Positions 28,861 to 41,170 of a DNA stretch of 64,000 nucleotides are shown in pieces. Source of the stretch: Cryptomeria japonica (Eukaryota; Streptophyta; Pinopsida; Cupressales; Cupressaceae); assembly GCF_030272615.1 (NCBI RefSeq), contig NW_026729191.1, positions 1 through 64,000 on the forward strand, read 5' to 3'. A program made the translations under genes and the position numbers. Under the pieces are notes generated by a model. That model had not been told where the DNA came from, did not search any database, and was given only the letters and a program-made list of their open reading frames with translations. Position 1 is the stretch's first letter, and every line of letters starts with the position of its first letter.

Positions 28861-30898
28861 TTTATATCAAGTCTATGTTGTTAAGATAGATCTCTCCTAA
28901 CTAAGGTATTGATGGATTTGGAATTCAATGCTAATTCCAATACCTTACCTTCTGCCATACTTTGTAAAGAATCCTCAAAGTCAAAGTTTTTGTATTTCAG
29001 CTAGATTAATGTTTGAGTTTAGAAAATAAAGATAAATTGTAAGGGTCATTTTGAGTCAGAACCAAGGGGCCTACAAATATCAAAGCTAAATCCTTTTTAT
29101 TCAATTCATGTGGTCACTTTCTTGAGCTTTTACCTTTAGTAGAATTGTAGAATTATTGGTTTCATGGAAAATAATTAATACTCTGCAGTTTCTTTTTTCT
29201 TTTTTCTTAAGGAAGCGTTTTTGTTTGAATGCAAGCTTGTAATATTGACTTTATATATTTTAAAGAAAAAATAGCAATAGCATTGGCTTTCTTTATTAGA
29301 ATACTCTTAATATAATTAACAACCACACAGTGGTAATTCAGAGAAAAGCATATGGCTAGAAATTAAAAGTTTCTAAATAGAATAGCTTGAGAAGAAATGA
29401 TAAAAAACCAAATCCCAAAATCTTTTATAGGTTTCATAGTTAAGGAATGTAAAGATATTCAAACACATCTTTTGGTGGAGACTTGTAACCAAATATATCA
29501 AGATGTTTATTGAAAGTGAAAACAATAAGAATGTCCAAATCTAATGAGTATGGTTCTTTGAGAGTACATATTAATCTATTAGACAAGGGTGACAAGCTAG
29601 ACAAAATATAAGTTGCACAACAAAATTTTTGGTGAAAGTACTCTATTGGCTAGGCCCTAGGATATATATTATTGAGGAAAAAAATTCATTCATTTTAAAG
29701 AAAATATATCAAATCCTGGACAAGATTATGGCATCTACTTGAATCAATAAATCACGTGACACTGTATTAATGCATAAAATAGAGCACTATTGTTTTGCTC
29801 TATTTTCTCAATGCAATATGACTCAAAATAAGGGCATCTTGTAATGTACCTAAGCAACTTACACAAGTGCAAGGCCTCCATTCCATTATAAACATGGCAT
29901 CTTAACTTACAGAACCAAAAGAACATTGTCGACAAAGGAGACTATTCTAATGGTTAATATATCGCTAGAAACCCATATTTCTTTAGTTGAATGAAAGGTG
30001 AGTCAACAAGTATGCCTGAGCCATGCATTTGTATGTGGCCCACTTAAAACTAAAGTGTGTTCCATTTTGTCTTCAATTTAACTCTTGCAAATTGAATCGT
30101 AATTGTTTTGAATATTGTATCATCTACCTTAATATTTATTAAACTCGGAAATTGTGTTACAATAGATGCATTGCTAGAAAGTATACTAATGAAAATGTCG
30201 TAGGATCCATATCTTGAGATGGTCAAGTGGTGTGTAGTTTTCAACTATTGTAACAAATTTATTTTATTTTTTGGTTTTGTCTCTCTTGGATAGGTCTTAT
30301 TTTAAATTTACAACAACATTATTAGAGGTCTATAAGCTTTCTACATAATAATATTAAGGAAGGTGTGTTTATGAACCAATTATTTGAATTATTACTTGAT
30401 ATGAAAAACAAAACTGAGTCCTCGATTTTTTTGTCATATATCCATATCTAGTCATCTGAATCTGATCTCAGGGTTTTTAAAATACTAAATTAGACAAGTT
30501 ATTGAAATTATATTTATTGATTGTAATGATTATTTTTATTGCAATTATTCATTTACATGTTCATTGTTGGACTAAGGGTTTATTGATGTGTTAATATTAG
30601 TGGGAAGAAATGCCACATTACTCTTGAAGGTGAATTTATTGTTTTTCCTCATATCATTTTAAGGGGAAAGATAGGGGAAAGATAGCTCACTTTATGTTGT
30701 AGAAGAGGAGTGAAGAAAAATGAACAAGTTTGGTCACTCAATACCCACCTAGCATTTTGTAGATTAGTAAGTAACAAATTTCTTTTAAAAAGAATAATTG
30801 CTTAGAGATAGAAGGATTTTAGAAAAGAGTAAAGTGAGACATGAAAAATAATGGCTAAAAATGCTTAATCAAACTATTTGAAATTTTGAAGTGCATAC
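28861..30898. other. Anonymous AT-rich intergenic DNA
   Basis: No credible gene, RNA or element boundary was seen on either strand. The DUR3 fragment to the right should continue into this stretch if more of it survives, but no further exon was recognised. Confidence 0.5.
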
Positions 30899-31284
30899 CA
30901 ATAACTGAATGTATATAGCTAGCTAAGAAATTAGCCTTCAGTCCTCCTACAAGTGTGTAAACAATGACACAAAGTGGGATTAGAAAGCTAGAAGCATATA
31001 TATTTACTCCAGTCGGAGAATTTACAACAGCAGATCTGCCCAGCAGTATCATTGTTATCAGAATGATGTTTGTCGAAAAACAAAATGTGAGGAAGACCAA
31101 GTTTGCGGTAGATCCCCATCTGTACATTACCAATGCAAGCTTCAATTAGATAGGCAATTCAAGTTACATGTTCATTTAAGTTAGTTGACAATATTATAAT
31201 TCACCAATAGTTCACATACCTAGCACGTACAATCTCACAAACAGTGTGTGCATATGAAGCCTTTCTTTTTATTTCAATAGCCAT
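30899..31284 (-). pseudogene. DUR3: Fragment of DUR3-type urea/proton symporter (two exons)
   Basis: The minus strand carries two adjacent exon-like pieces of the plant sodium:solute-symporter-family urea transporter. The first (31284-31220) encodes MAIEIKRKASYAHTVCEIVRA and ends at a GT donor. After a 100-bp intron ending in AG, the second (31119-30899) continues [14 protein letters not shown], then a membrane segment, [41 protein letters not shown] and a GT donor. Order and spacing match plant DUR3 proteins as I remember them. The family is about 700 aa; only about 95 residues are recognisable, with no N-terminal or C-terminal exons within several kb. It is most likely a decayed gene piece. 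The joined frame across the intron is open, so a longer-intron gene with exons outside my recognition cannot be fully excluded. Confidence 0.75.
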
Positions 31285-32475
31285 GATTTCAATCATCTTT
31301 CATTATGACAGAGGAGGATCATAATATAGAACATTGCATGCTTCAGAAAATGTCTCGAAGAAGTTTATACCACTAATGTAAGGGAGGTAACTAATATAAC
31401 ATTTCAGGTGATAAATATTATTTACTTTAGAGAATACGAAGACGACACGTCATGGTTGTGGAAGACATTGATTTCAGAAATGTGAATCGTTCCATCATTT
31501 TAACGCAAAATTTTGCACACTGTTTTAGACATGATCGAGTAATAATGAAGGGACTTATACACAACATATTAGAAGGCAGATTTAAAATCAAATACCATCA
31601 TGCAAATTCAATATGAATAAAAATAATGTGGAAGTGCAAACAATGTACAAGAATTGTTTGACAAAATGCCACCAAATGGTATCTTCTCAGGGGACATGCT
31701 TGTTGGCACCATTAGTGAAAACGTTTTTCTAAGAATAAAAAAACTTTCAAGTAAATGTTACCAGAAGCCACCTCCATAGTAGTGCCAGACTGACTGCTAT
31801 AATGGATATTCAACAATATTGAAGAGAAATTCATCAAAGCACTATAGAAGGGTAATTTTGTCAAACGGTCTAAAATGAAAGCCTACCAAAGGCATTAATG
31901 GAAACTTAAATTCTTAAAACCTCTAATGAATTACTAATCCAACTCAGTAGCTGAATGATCATTGTTTAAATTCTTTTAGAAAAGAGCTTTCAAAGCTTTC
32001 AAGGAAAAACACAATTGGCAGGTGTAAAGTCGGATTCTTGGAAGGTGTAAAGTCGGATTCTCTACCAGGGTCTGATGCTTGAATCCGAAAGGAAACCTTG
32101 GAAAAGGGTTTGGACATTCATCAAGTATATATTAGACGGGAATTTTTTATCAAAGCAATGGTGGGAGCGGTTCTAGTAGACGTCTATGTAAAATGTGGGA
32201 GTACAAACATGACATGGAAATGTGTGTGATCTAATTAAATTATGTTTCATGATCTTCACAGATAAAAGAGCAAAAGGATATTTGAGAAGAGTTATGTAAA
32301 TCCTCTTATGTGAGAAAATAAGGATTTTCTTAACGATCATAATAAGCAATAGCGATTTTACTCTAAAATCGAATGAAAGCAATGAATTTAACTGTGATTT
32401 GACACGCAATGAATATTAGCTACTCTAAAAATGCCCCCAAACTCTACAAGATTCGGGAAGCCCATGAACAAGCTT
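31285..32475. other. Intergenic DNA with no recognised gene
   Basis: Upstream exons of the DUR3 fragment would be expected here on the minus strand but none were recognised. A 23-bp word containing GGTGTAAAGTCGGATTCT is tandemly doubled at about 32020-32061. Confidence 0.4.
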
Positions 32476-32751
32476 TTACAAAACCAGTAAAGCTGAACCC
32501 AACACATGAGTTGATAAGACTGTCTCTAAATTAATTTCGGAAACATACCCACTAGTCAAATTTCTTAGTTTAAATCCAACTGAATCAAAAAGAAAATGGT
32601 AAACATGGATAATGGGTTTACTGTCACACTCACTTGCAACAATTTGCAAGCACATCTTTCCTTCAATACTAACCCCAATAAAAGGCAAAAATATGGCTAT
32701 CGTGAACGATTTGCAGGGGCGATGGTGGTCGCTAGCAAGGTTGGACGCCAT
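32476..32751 (-). other. Possible first exon or hypothetical 91-codon frame
   Basis: The minus strand reads ATGGCGTCCAACC at 32751, preceded by a CpG-rich stretch to about 32960 that contains TAGGGTTTCTCC, a motif common in plant 5' leaders. The frame (MASNLASDHHRPCKSF...) matches no family I know and turns AT-rich after about 25 codons, as if an exon ended there. It is on the same strand as the DUR3 fragment 1.2 kb away, but plant DUR3 N-termini look different. It may be a gene relic or chance. Confidence 0.2.
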
Positions 32752-33328
32752 GATGGAAACGTGTAGGGCGCAGGAGGCACGTGGGCATGCAGAGCAATTT
32801 CTAGCACAATGTTAACCATTTACCAACGCGTTACACGAGAAATCCCTCCCACTCGTTAGAGGAGAAACCCTAGCCACGCGTATCGCAAGTCTTGCCCGGT
32901 GATCTGCATCTTCTCCCGGTTAACCCTACATCAGAAACAACCACCATTAAACAACAAACCATGCTCAAAAAAATGTTTTCAGGAAGGCGGTTCCTGGCGT
33001 GAGACCATTCCGGTGGCGGGGCACCCCCACAGGGGATTGCCTATCAGCAAATTAACTTAATCAAACTATGTGATTGTTAGACTCATTACTATGCTCAGTT
33101 TTATCTCTACTTTACCTAATATCTTAAAATATGTATGTGAATTCAAAATCCACTTATATGGAAAAGTTAAATATGTGTGATGATAAGAACAAAGGTATTA
33201 GTAAAGTGTATTGAAAAAGCTTAGAGTTATTCATAAGTTTAATTGGTGGTAAATTAATAAAGTGAAATTCTAAAAGTTTTTCAATAGCATACACGTGGAA
33301 TTATCTAATATCCTTTGGTTTGGAACAT

Positions 33329-33767
33329 ACATTGTGATCATCATGAATATCATCAATTACATCCTCATTGCCCCTATTTTTAAATTCAATCACAATATTA
33401 ACTTGTGGAAAAAGGGGAAAGTGATATTAACAGATTAAATCCAATTTAAAAGTGGAGTCTCTAATAAATGATAGTCATGATTGTATATAGTAGTATATAA
33501 TTATAAAAATAAATAATGAGGTATATTATAGATTTAGTCCTTAAAGATTTGTATTAAAGCCTCCATTAACATATCTTTAAGTTCATTATTGTACATGAAG
33601 TATAACTCATGTTAGTAAATAATGTTTGAAATTGTGATATGTGATCTACAATTAGTTCCCATTTTAATTGCTTTCATTTCATGGGTTCAAGATCATATAT
33701 GTTACACTCAATTATGATTATTATATTTCATGAAGACAATAGCTAAATGCTCGAAAAAAGTAATAAG
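33329..33767 (+). repeat. Direct duplication, copy A (~439 bp)
   Basis: It aligns with 34373-34804 almost throughout; both run from TACATTGTGA through AACTTGTGGAAAAAGGGGAAA and GTATATAGTAGTATA to ATATTTCATGAAGACA. Similarity is roughly 80% by eye. There are no obvious terminal inverted repeats and no coding frame. Confidence 0.8.
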
Positions 33768-33788
33768 TGTATGTTATAATGAATACAA

Positions 33789-33979
33789 CTATGCAAGTGA
33801 ATGATCAATTGAACTTGATGGGAATATGTTAGCAAGAAATTATTCCTCATGAAAATAAGGGAGGCACTATATTGGAAGTATTGCAAGCATTACAATGGGT
33901 CACCTATGCAAGTGCATGATCAATCGAACTTGATGGGAATATGTTAGCAAGAAATCACTTGTCGCGAAAATAAGGGAGG
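33789..33979 (+). repeat. Two ~76-bp direct repeats between the larger copies
   Basis: Copies at 33789-33865 and 33904-33979 share CTATGCAAGTG, GAACTTGATGGGAATATG, TTAGCAAGAAAT and AAAATAAGGGAGG. They lie between copies A and B of the larger duplication, which points to repeated local copying. Confidence 0.8.
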
Positions 33980-34372
33980 TCGCCTTTGCAATCACACTTA
34001 TGAAAAAATGGACCACAAATTCACTTGGTGCAAGATACGTTGAAACACGTAATGTAATGAAGGATTTTTTTTTATTGTTTTGGTTTGATCAGGTATTGTT
34101 TAAGTCTTTGGTTCTAATCATTAATGTACCTTTTAGACAAGACTTTCCATTATTGCTAATGAGGTGGTTTTAAAGAAAGTTCTCAATAAATCTCCTATAA
34201 TTGTGAGTTATTTCATTTCACTATATGGTTGGATCTAGTCCTTAACTAGATATTATCTTTGACTACATTAGAAAGCAAGCATGCTTTGAAATAAATTTTT
34301 CCCTCTATGACCTTATTTATTTTGGGTACTATAAAGATGAAGATAATGTAACATTCATGATATATAGGAAGT

Positions 34373-34804
34373 TACATTGTGACTGGCATGAATATCATAA
34401 ATTGCATCCTCGTCACTCCTATGTTAAATTCAAACATAATATTAACTTGTGGAAAAAGGGGAAAGAGATATAAATACATTTAATCCAATCAAAAAGAGGA
34501 GTCTCAAATAAATGGTGGTCATGTTTGTATATAGTAGTATATGATTATGATTGATGTGGTATATTGTAGACTTGGTCCTTAAACATTGGTATTAAAGCCT
34601 CCATAAACATACCTTGAAGTACATTATTGTACATGAATCATAACTCGTGTTAGTAAATAGTCCTTGAAATCATGACATGTAATGTATAATTAGTTCTCAT
34701 TTTTATTTATTTTTATTTCTTAGGTTCAAGATCATATGTCTTCGGCTGAATTATGATTAATATATTTCATGAAGACACTGGCCAAATGCTTAAAAGAAGT
34801 AATA
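34373..34804 (+). repeat. Direct duplication, copy B (~432 bp)
   Basis: Partner of 33329-33767, about 1.04 kb downstream. The divergence suggests an old event. Confidence 0.8.
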
Positions 34805-36225
34805 TACGCACGTAGTTCAAATTCATAGTATCAAATAAAATATATCTAATGATTCACTAATGAGATGAATCATTTGATTACAAGAGCAAGTATTTGTTTC
34901 GACCATGTATTAAGATAAGTGTATTATATCAGAAGAAAGGGCAATAGGGAGGAAAATTTGCCTCAACTTAAAACTGGTAACTCTAGGAGTATGATAAGGT
35001 AACGTATCATGTAACGTGTGGGAAAAGGAACAATGATGTAAATATATAAAAAAATGCAAAAGGTAAAAGGAGGGAGTGTGCAAAATCATAGAAATAAAAG
35101 TATAAATTATAACAAATGTGAATGGTACCTCTCTATTTATGAATTTCCTTGGACTCTATGTTAAGACATACTTTGTCCTAGGTTCAATGTGCAAGTTTAG
35201 GCCTATTCTCTAGTCACAAGTTCTTCCTATTTGTGTGAATTTAATGCTACACAATTTGTATTTCTAGTTTATAAGTCACCCAAATGATCCATATCTACTT
35301 TTTTCTTTTTTTAAATTTCTGAAGATTAATATTACTTTTAAGTACATTGGAAATGTTGTCATTATGTTGGAAGGGGACATGTTCCCCTAGGCCAAACTTA
35401 GAAACATGACTAAAGGATAAAACACAATACAAATGTGTCTCAGAACAAAGTATTCTAAGTTATCATCCAAACATGTATCTATTCAAGATAAGAATATGGA
35501 AGAGTAGGTTGAATTTGATTTTAAATTTTGAAAATGCAAGGTTTAAATTTGTGCCCATAGGGTTGACCTTTTAAATGTGGAAATGATATTGGATAGATGA
35601 ATAATTATTTTAAAGCACATTTTAAGAATTCTAGCATGGACCAAACTCACAAGTCATTACTTTAGAGTTTTAATTTTACCTAGACAACAAGAAAATTGAT
35701 ATTAAAAGACCGAAAAAATGCCCTCTTTAAGTTTAAATTCATTATTTAATGCTTAAGAAAGATAAATCAAACCACAACTTAATAATATTAAATTAATAAA
35801 TTAATCAACATAAACATAAACATAACACATTTATAGAAGAATACCTTAATTGCCTCTTATGATAAGGCCTAGGTACACCAACGAATCTTGATAATGGTTT
35901 TCTTCGATTGGTCATGAAATATTAACCTACAAACTTGTAGGTTAAGATCAGTATATAGCTGAAATAACAATATTTATTGAACAGGAAAAATCACATAGTT
36001 GATGAAACGCCACCTCCATGGAAAAGACAAATGCATTGATGGGCCAAAAAATGAAATAAAAGATTCAATGATGGAAGGATTGGATGCTACAATTATATAG
36101 ACACATCATAATCAATAATATATGCATAGATGGAGGGTAAGGATAATGGTATATGAGAATCCATGCATCAAGGGATGTATCAATGATGCACAATAAAGGC
36201 TAGGTGTGATACAAACTAAAGTAAC
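34805..36225. other. Anonymous AT-rich DNA
   Basis: No gene, RNA or element boundary was recognised on either strand. Confidence 0.45.
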
Positions 36226-36230
36226 AAAGG

Positions 36231-37445
36231 TGTTAGAGATTTTTGTTAGCATGAGCTTGTATGGTTGTCATTGATGTCAAACTTGGTTATCCGAATGGAT
36301 ATTTGTTTGGATATGCTTTGTCAGATCTTAGTTATCTGGATGGATGTTGGTTTGAATACTCTTTTGGTGTTGGTTTTATCATCCTGTATTTAGGGTGGTT
36401 TGGAATGCATTTGGTGCCCTCTAAATATGTTGTTAATTACATTGTAGTTTATTACATCATGTTCCTTTGTTCTGGCTATGTGTTGGAAGATGCCTTGAGA
36501 TGTTTACTTGGGTCTCACCTTGGTGTGTGGATATTTGCATGGAGTATTTTGCATTGGAATTGGTTATGTGGCCGACTAATTGATTATGTCTACATATTAT
36601 CATTTTTAACGTCCTTTGGAGTATGTGTGAGCATTTGTGGATTGTCAAATCATTCATGGAATGCTAAATTATAATATGTTTTGGTTCCCTCTTTCTCTTA
36701 GAATGGACCAATCTAAGTATTTTAGGTAAGGGTGGCTTATTTTGTGTAATATTTCTTATTCTATTTTGGTTGAGCCTTAATTCGGATTTCAATGTTGCAT
36801 CTCATATTTAAGATGTGTAGATGGATAAACTAAGTGTGGATGAGAAGTGAATTGTGTGATAATTGTATGTGAATGATTTACAAACAGATTTGAGTTTGTG
36901 GTGATGAGAAAGTCAATTTGAGAAGAGATTTGAACTTCATATATTCTACAAGACATAATGTTGTGACAGTGAAGATTATTACATATGTTTTCCATGTTAT
37001 TGATCACTAGAATATTGTCCAAGAACAATTTCATGATCAGGAGAATCCTTCTCAATTTTAGTTCAGCTATTTCAATCGTTGTTGATTGATAGTGGGTCCT
37101 TTGGTAGCAGTTTGTATTTTGTCTTGAAGAAGTGTTCTTCAGTTGTACAAGTCCTTCTTGTATCTTGCCTAAGGTAGTGCACCTTCATTATGCAAGTCCT
37201 TCAGGTGTTGGTACTCCTTGGTTTCAAGCCTAAAACGTTGTAAACATTGTTATCCATATTGTGAGTTATATTCTCCGTGGTTTTTCCCTGTTTGGCTTTT
37301 CCATGTAAATTTGGTTTTCATGTGTTATGTGTTTATGCTTGATTTGATAATGGTTAAAGTGTTGTTGAATAATTTGATTAATAGTTGTTGTTGAAGTTCC
37401 AGATCAATTCACCTTGCCCCCCTCAATCCTATCGCGTGTTCGACA
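36231..37445 (+). mobile_element. Solo LTR of an LTR retrotransposon
   Basis: A 1215-bp segment starts TGTTAGAG and ends GTTCGACA, flanked on both sides by the 5-bp word AAAGG (36226-36230 and 37446-37450). TG...CA ends with a 5-bp duplication are the LTR-retrotransposon signature. No internal region is attached, so it is a single LTR left behind after recombination. The near-end phrase CAATTCACC followed by a C-rich run is common at plant LTR 3' ends. Superfamily undetermined; the intact duplication suggests only moderate age. Confidence 0.75.
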
Positions 37446-37450
37446 AAAGG

Positions 37451-38734
37451 CCCTAGAAAGGATCAAAATAGTGATATAAGAATGACCTAGGACTAATAAA
37501 GAATAAATAAATTATTCAACAATCAAATATATGAAACCTAATGTAAAAAACCAAAGAAAAGGTGGATAGGGTGTGAAACATCTAAGATTAGGTAATGATA
37601 AGAAAAAACCCTAAAAGAAGTAAAGAAATGAATGATCATACATGAGAAACATAAAAATATAAAAAAATCTTGTATGCAAGGTAAGTAATTAGAAACATTA
37701 ACCTTGAAACCCTAATGAAGGGGAAGAAACCTTAAGGGAAAATTCTTTGTCATGTTAAAAATATAAGGTTAAAAAAATTTAAATAAAATTAATAGATTTT
37801 CATTATAAACTCATTAAATATATGCAATCGATTAACAAATAGCAAACCTAGTTAATTTAGAGGTGGAGCTAATAATAGAATTAAAATAAACATGATCTAC
37901 TTAAATAGGGGTATAAGTGTACATAGCTCCAATATTTATGATGGATAAATAATATTGTTGTTGTTATGGAATGTTTCACCTATGATGTAAATATTTCTCT
38001 CTTTCCCGATAAATAAATTATTATTCTATAAATTTGATCAAAATTTACAGCTATTATATCAAATATTATAGTAGATAAAAGTGCATATCGTGCACTAAAA
38101 GACGTCTTATTTCATGCCACTTTGTGTTGATGTCATGGATATATGGTATCAATGTTCAATTGACTTCAAAAAGTGCACTATTTGACCTAAATTTGTAGTC
38201 ATCTCTAGATTTGTTTTATGTCTTCAATTATAAAACAAAATTGATCAATTTTTATAACATTTTACCATACTATACTAGGTCATGTATACACTACTATCAC
38301 TTCTATAAAACCATATTTGATCCAAATTTCTCACTTCTCATACTAAATTTTCAAGAATATGATCACAATCAATTGACATTGAAACTCTTTATATTAATAT
38401 CTAAACCTTAAAAACATCTGAAATCATTTTTTTCATTCAAAATTAACATCATAATACATCTCACAGTAAACTATAATTACTTCAATTTAAAAAATCTTAA
38501 TCTCGATTACATCAACATTTTGCATTCTCTCCTGGACATGTTTTAACTTCTTTACTATAGGATGTTTTTATTAGCTTACAAATGGTTTCAAACCATTAGA
38601 CCCGTCCATGGAATGGTTGCTTCCACTATCAATTGTTACCTGCCTAAGTGAGATGATATTTTGACGATCCAGCTTTGTAGAAAGTGCTGAGACGATGAGG
38701 GCTCCAGTTTTTAGTAGCCTCAAAAACTGCAAGA
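37451..38734. other. Anonymous AT-rich DNA
   Basis: No gene or element was recognised. Confidence 0.45.
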
Positions 38735-38830
38735 AACAAACTATTTTATAATGCTCACAGCCTGGCCAGCTGTACGCGGAACACGCTCTTCTAGCTGGAC
38801 CTTCAAGTGCCAATCTGCCACATGCAATCT
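38735..38830 (+). promoter_or_regulatory. Orphan XTH-type promoter relic
   Basis: ATAATGCTCACAGCCTGG, then GCTGTAC, then ACACGCTCTTC, then AGCTGGACCTTCAAGTGC parallels the upstream block of XTH-5 (61445-61515) and XTH-1 (27031-27085). Weaker similarity continues to a TATTTATATC word near 38960. No XTH exon follows: the sequence passes into a Copia-like fossil near 39010. This is evidently a sixth XTH copy that has lost its coding part. Confidence 0.6.
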
Positions 38831-39009
38831 TCGTTTCTTTTTGCTAACACCAAATCTACCGTCACTATTATAATACACAGGCGTTCTCCGACCCATCAAC
38901 TTTCCTGTTACTTTCCCTCCTTTCCTCTTTTCCTTAGCTGAGACTGCTTCATACCTATTTATATCTATCCCAGGGATCTTCATCAGCCATCATTCTACGC
39001 TTTACTCAT

Positions 39010-39895
39010 TATTAATATGGAAACATCCAGCGCTGACACAGAAATCCCTGATTCTCCGGAGCTGTTTCCATTTTCTGCAGATCGCTCTGTTCTCTGGAGC
39101 TGTTTCTATTTTCTGCATTCTATTCTCATCTGTTTCTATTCTTTGTAACGATGGTTATTTAAAACCTCTTGACCCAATGTTCTGAATATAGTAGAATACG
39201 TAAAGTATTTTCTGTCTTCACATCTCTTATCTCAACGGAAGTATACACTTGATCTTCTCAAGAAGACAAAGATGGACGGTGCAAAACCGGTTCGCACTCC
39301 TATTTGCAGCTAAGAAAAGTTGTCTAAATTCACCGGCTCTGCCTTCAGCGATCCAACTCTATACAGGAGTGTTGTTGGTGCTCTTCAGTATCTCACCCTT
39401 ACGAGACCAGATATTGCCTTCGCTGTCAATAAGGTATGCCAATTTATGCAACAGCCCACTGATGATCATTGGAATGCTGTCAAGCGTATCCTGCGGTACC
39501 TAAAGGAAACTCTCTCTTATGGACTGCAACTCAGCAAGTCTAGCCCTCTCACTCTTAATGCCTTTTCTGACTCAGATTGGGCTGGCTGCCCCGATGACCG
39601 TCGTTCTACTAGCGGTTACTGCATCTTCGTTGGCCCAAATCTGATTTCATGGAGTGCTCGAAAACAAAAGACTGTCTCAAGGTCTAGTACTGAAGCTGAA
39701 TATAGACGAGCTGCCATAGCCACTGCTGAGCTAATTTGGATTCAATCCCTCCTCTCTGAACTTGGATATTCTCCCCCTATTCTATGGTGTGACAATCTTG
39801 GTGCTACGTACCTCACGGCTAATTCAGTCTTTCATGCACGGACTAAGCACATTGAGATTGATTATCATTTCGTTCGTGAGAAAGTTGCTAAAAGA
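39010..39895 (+). mobile_element. Copia (Ty1) retrotransposon fossil, broken
   Basis: The left part (39010-39245) looks like the end of an LTR, with a TATTTAAAA word near 39156 and a doubled GGAGCTGTTTC word. The right part (39250-39895) encodes the end of the reverse transcriptase and the RNase H region of Copia Pol; SDSDWAG, STSGY, STEAEY and RTKHI occur in family order. Gag, protease, integrase and most of the reverse transcriptase are absent. The remnant is clearly broken and old, and it follows an orphan XTH promoter. The LTR assignment is tentative; the Pol assignment is firm. Confidence 0.85.
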
Positions 39896-41170
39896 AGAGC
39901 CAAAGAATCTCACTCCCCCATATTCACCACTAACAAAAAATTGAAAAACTAAAACTAGGCCAAGACTAAAAATGGCCACATTTTTCAGCCAAAAGAGAAA
40001 ACACAAAAACCCTTTCACAAAAATAGAGACAACACCACCCGAATAAAATAAACAAAGAAAAACAGGGGGGAAATATCTCCTAACCAGCCTCTAAAATTGA
40101 ATACCACAAAAGATAGGGTAAACACAAAAGATAGGAAGAATGGGGTCATAGCCTCCAAAATATACCTCCAAGCAGGCCTGGAATTTGACGGCCACCCCTA
40201 CCTGTCATATAATTTTTTATGACGGTTTAGTAATTTTAATGCCTTTCATTTTACGTTTTTTAAAAAATGTTAAGTGTCAATTTTTTTTTAATTTGTGAAT
40301 AGTTTAATATAAATTCTTTAAGCTTCATAGAATTGAAGTTCCAATAAAATTCAATTGAGGTGAAAAGAAATAATTCCATAAAAAAAAGTAAAACTTTGAA
40401 AAACAATGATAAATTAGTAATGCACTTAAAAAATTTTAAATTTACTTGTAAGTTTCTAAATTCAACCCAAAAGTCTTGTATTATAAAAATAGAAACCATT
40501 TTAGATTTTTTTATTACAATATTTAAAAAAATTAGAAATGATTATATCTTATCATTTCAATTGTTAGAAGTTTCTATATTGATATTTAAGACAATCTTTA
40601 AAAAATATTAAAAACTAAATTGACAAAGTTTCTAAATTTATATAAGAAAAACATACTAAAAATTCATATAAAAATAATATAAAACTAGAAATAATTATAT
40701 CTTAATCATACCATTTTAAAATATTCTAAATAAATTCATATATTTATAATAAACATTGTAAAATAATATATATCAATATATATTACCTATTATAATATTT
40801 TACGGCTTATTAATAATTTTATGTGTCATATATACGGTTTGTGGAAAAAATAGCATGTCGATACTTACGGTCCACTAATTTTATTAGTTGTAATATACGG
40901 TCTAAAAGTGCAAAAACGGCCATATAGCCTGTCAAATTCCAGGCCTGCCTCCAAGGACGGACAAGATAGTCCAAAAATGAACCATGAAAGTCATGCCCAC
41001 AATCAGCATCGAAAGATTTGACAGAGAGATCCCAACTCAGGGAAAGGGCATAGAGAGGAACCCCCCACCTCCACGAGCAAAACCATGGCCTCTCTAGGGC
41101 ACAAAAGGTCAAAACCATGCAAACCCACTATTGGTCAAGGGCATTTGAAGCCGAAACCACAATAAGATGG
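39896..41170. other. Unclassified repeat-like DNA hosting an hAT-like MITE
   Basis: Apart from the MITE at 40173-40947, this stretch is A/C-rich on the plus strand (T/G-rich on the minus), unlike the AT-rich surroundings but similar in composition to 47930-49720. No protein domain was recognised in any frame. It may be an untranslated part of a retroelement; this is inference. Confidence 0.4.
40173..40947 (-). mobile_element. Non-autonomous hAT-like MITE, second copy (inverted)
   Basis: CAGGCCTGGAATTTGA at the left and its inverted form at the right are flanked by the exact 8-bp duplication CCTCCAAG (40165-40172 and 40948-40955). Read on the minus strand, it aligns with the element at 25965-26718, including GACATGCTATTTTTT, CGTATATATGACAC and CCGTAAAATATTATAATAGG. 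The length is 775 bp with no transposase frame. Confidence 0.9.

Noticed and set aside
36261-36674. 137-codon frame that looks membrane-like (MVVIDVKLGYPNG...)
   Set aside because: It lies wholly within the solo LTR and has no recognisable domain; T/G-rich DNA gives hydrophobic frames by chance.
40260-40611. Lys/Asn-rich frames inside the second hAT-like MITE
   Set aside because: They are composition-driven frames in a non-autonomous element and are not homologous to hAT transposase.
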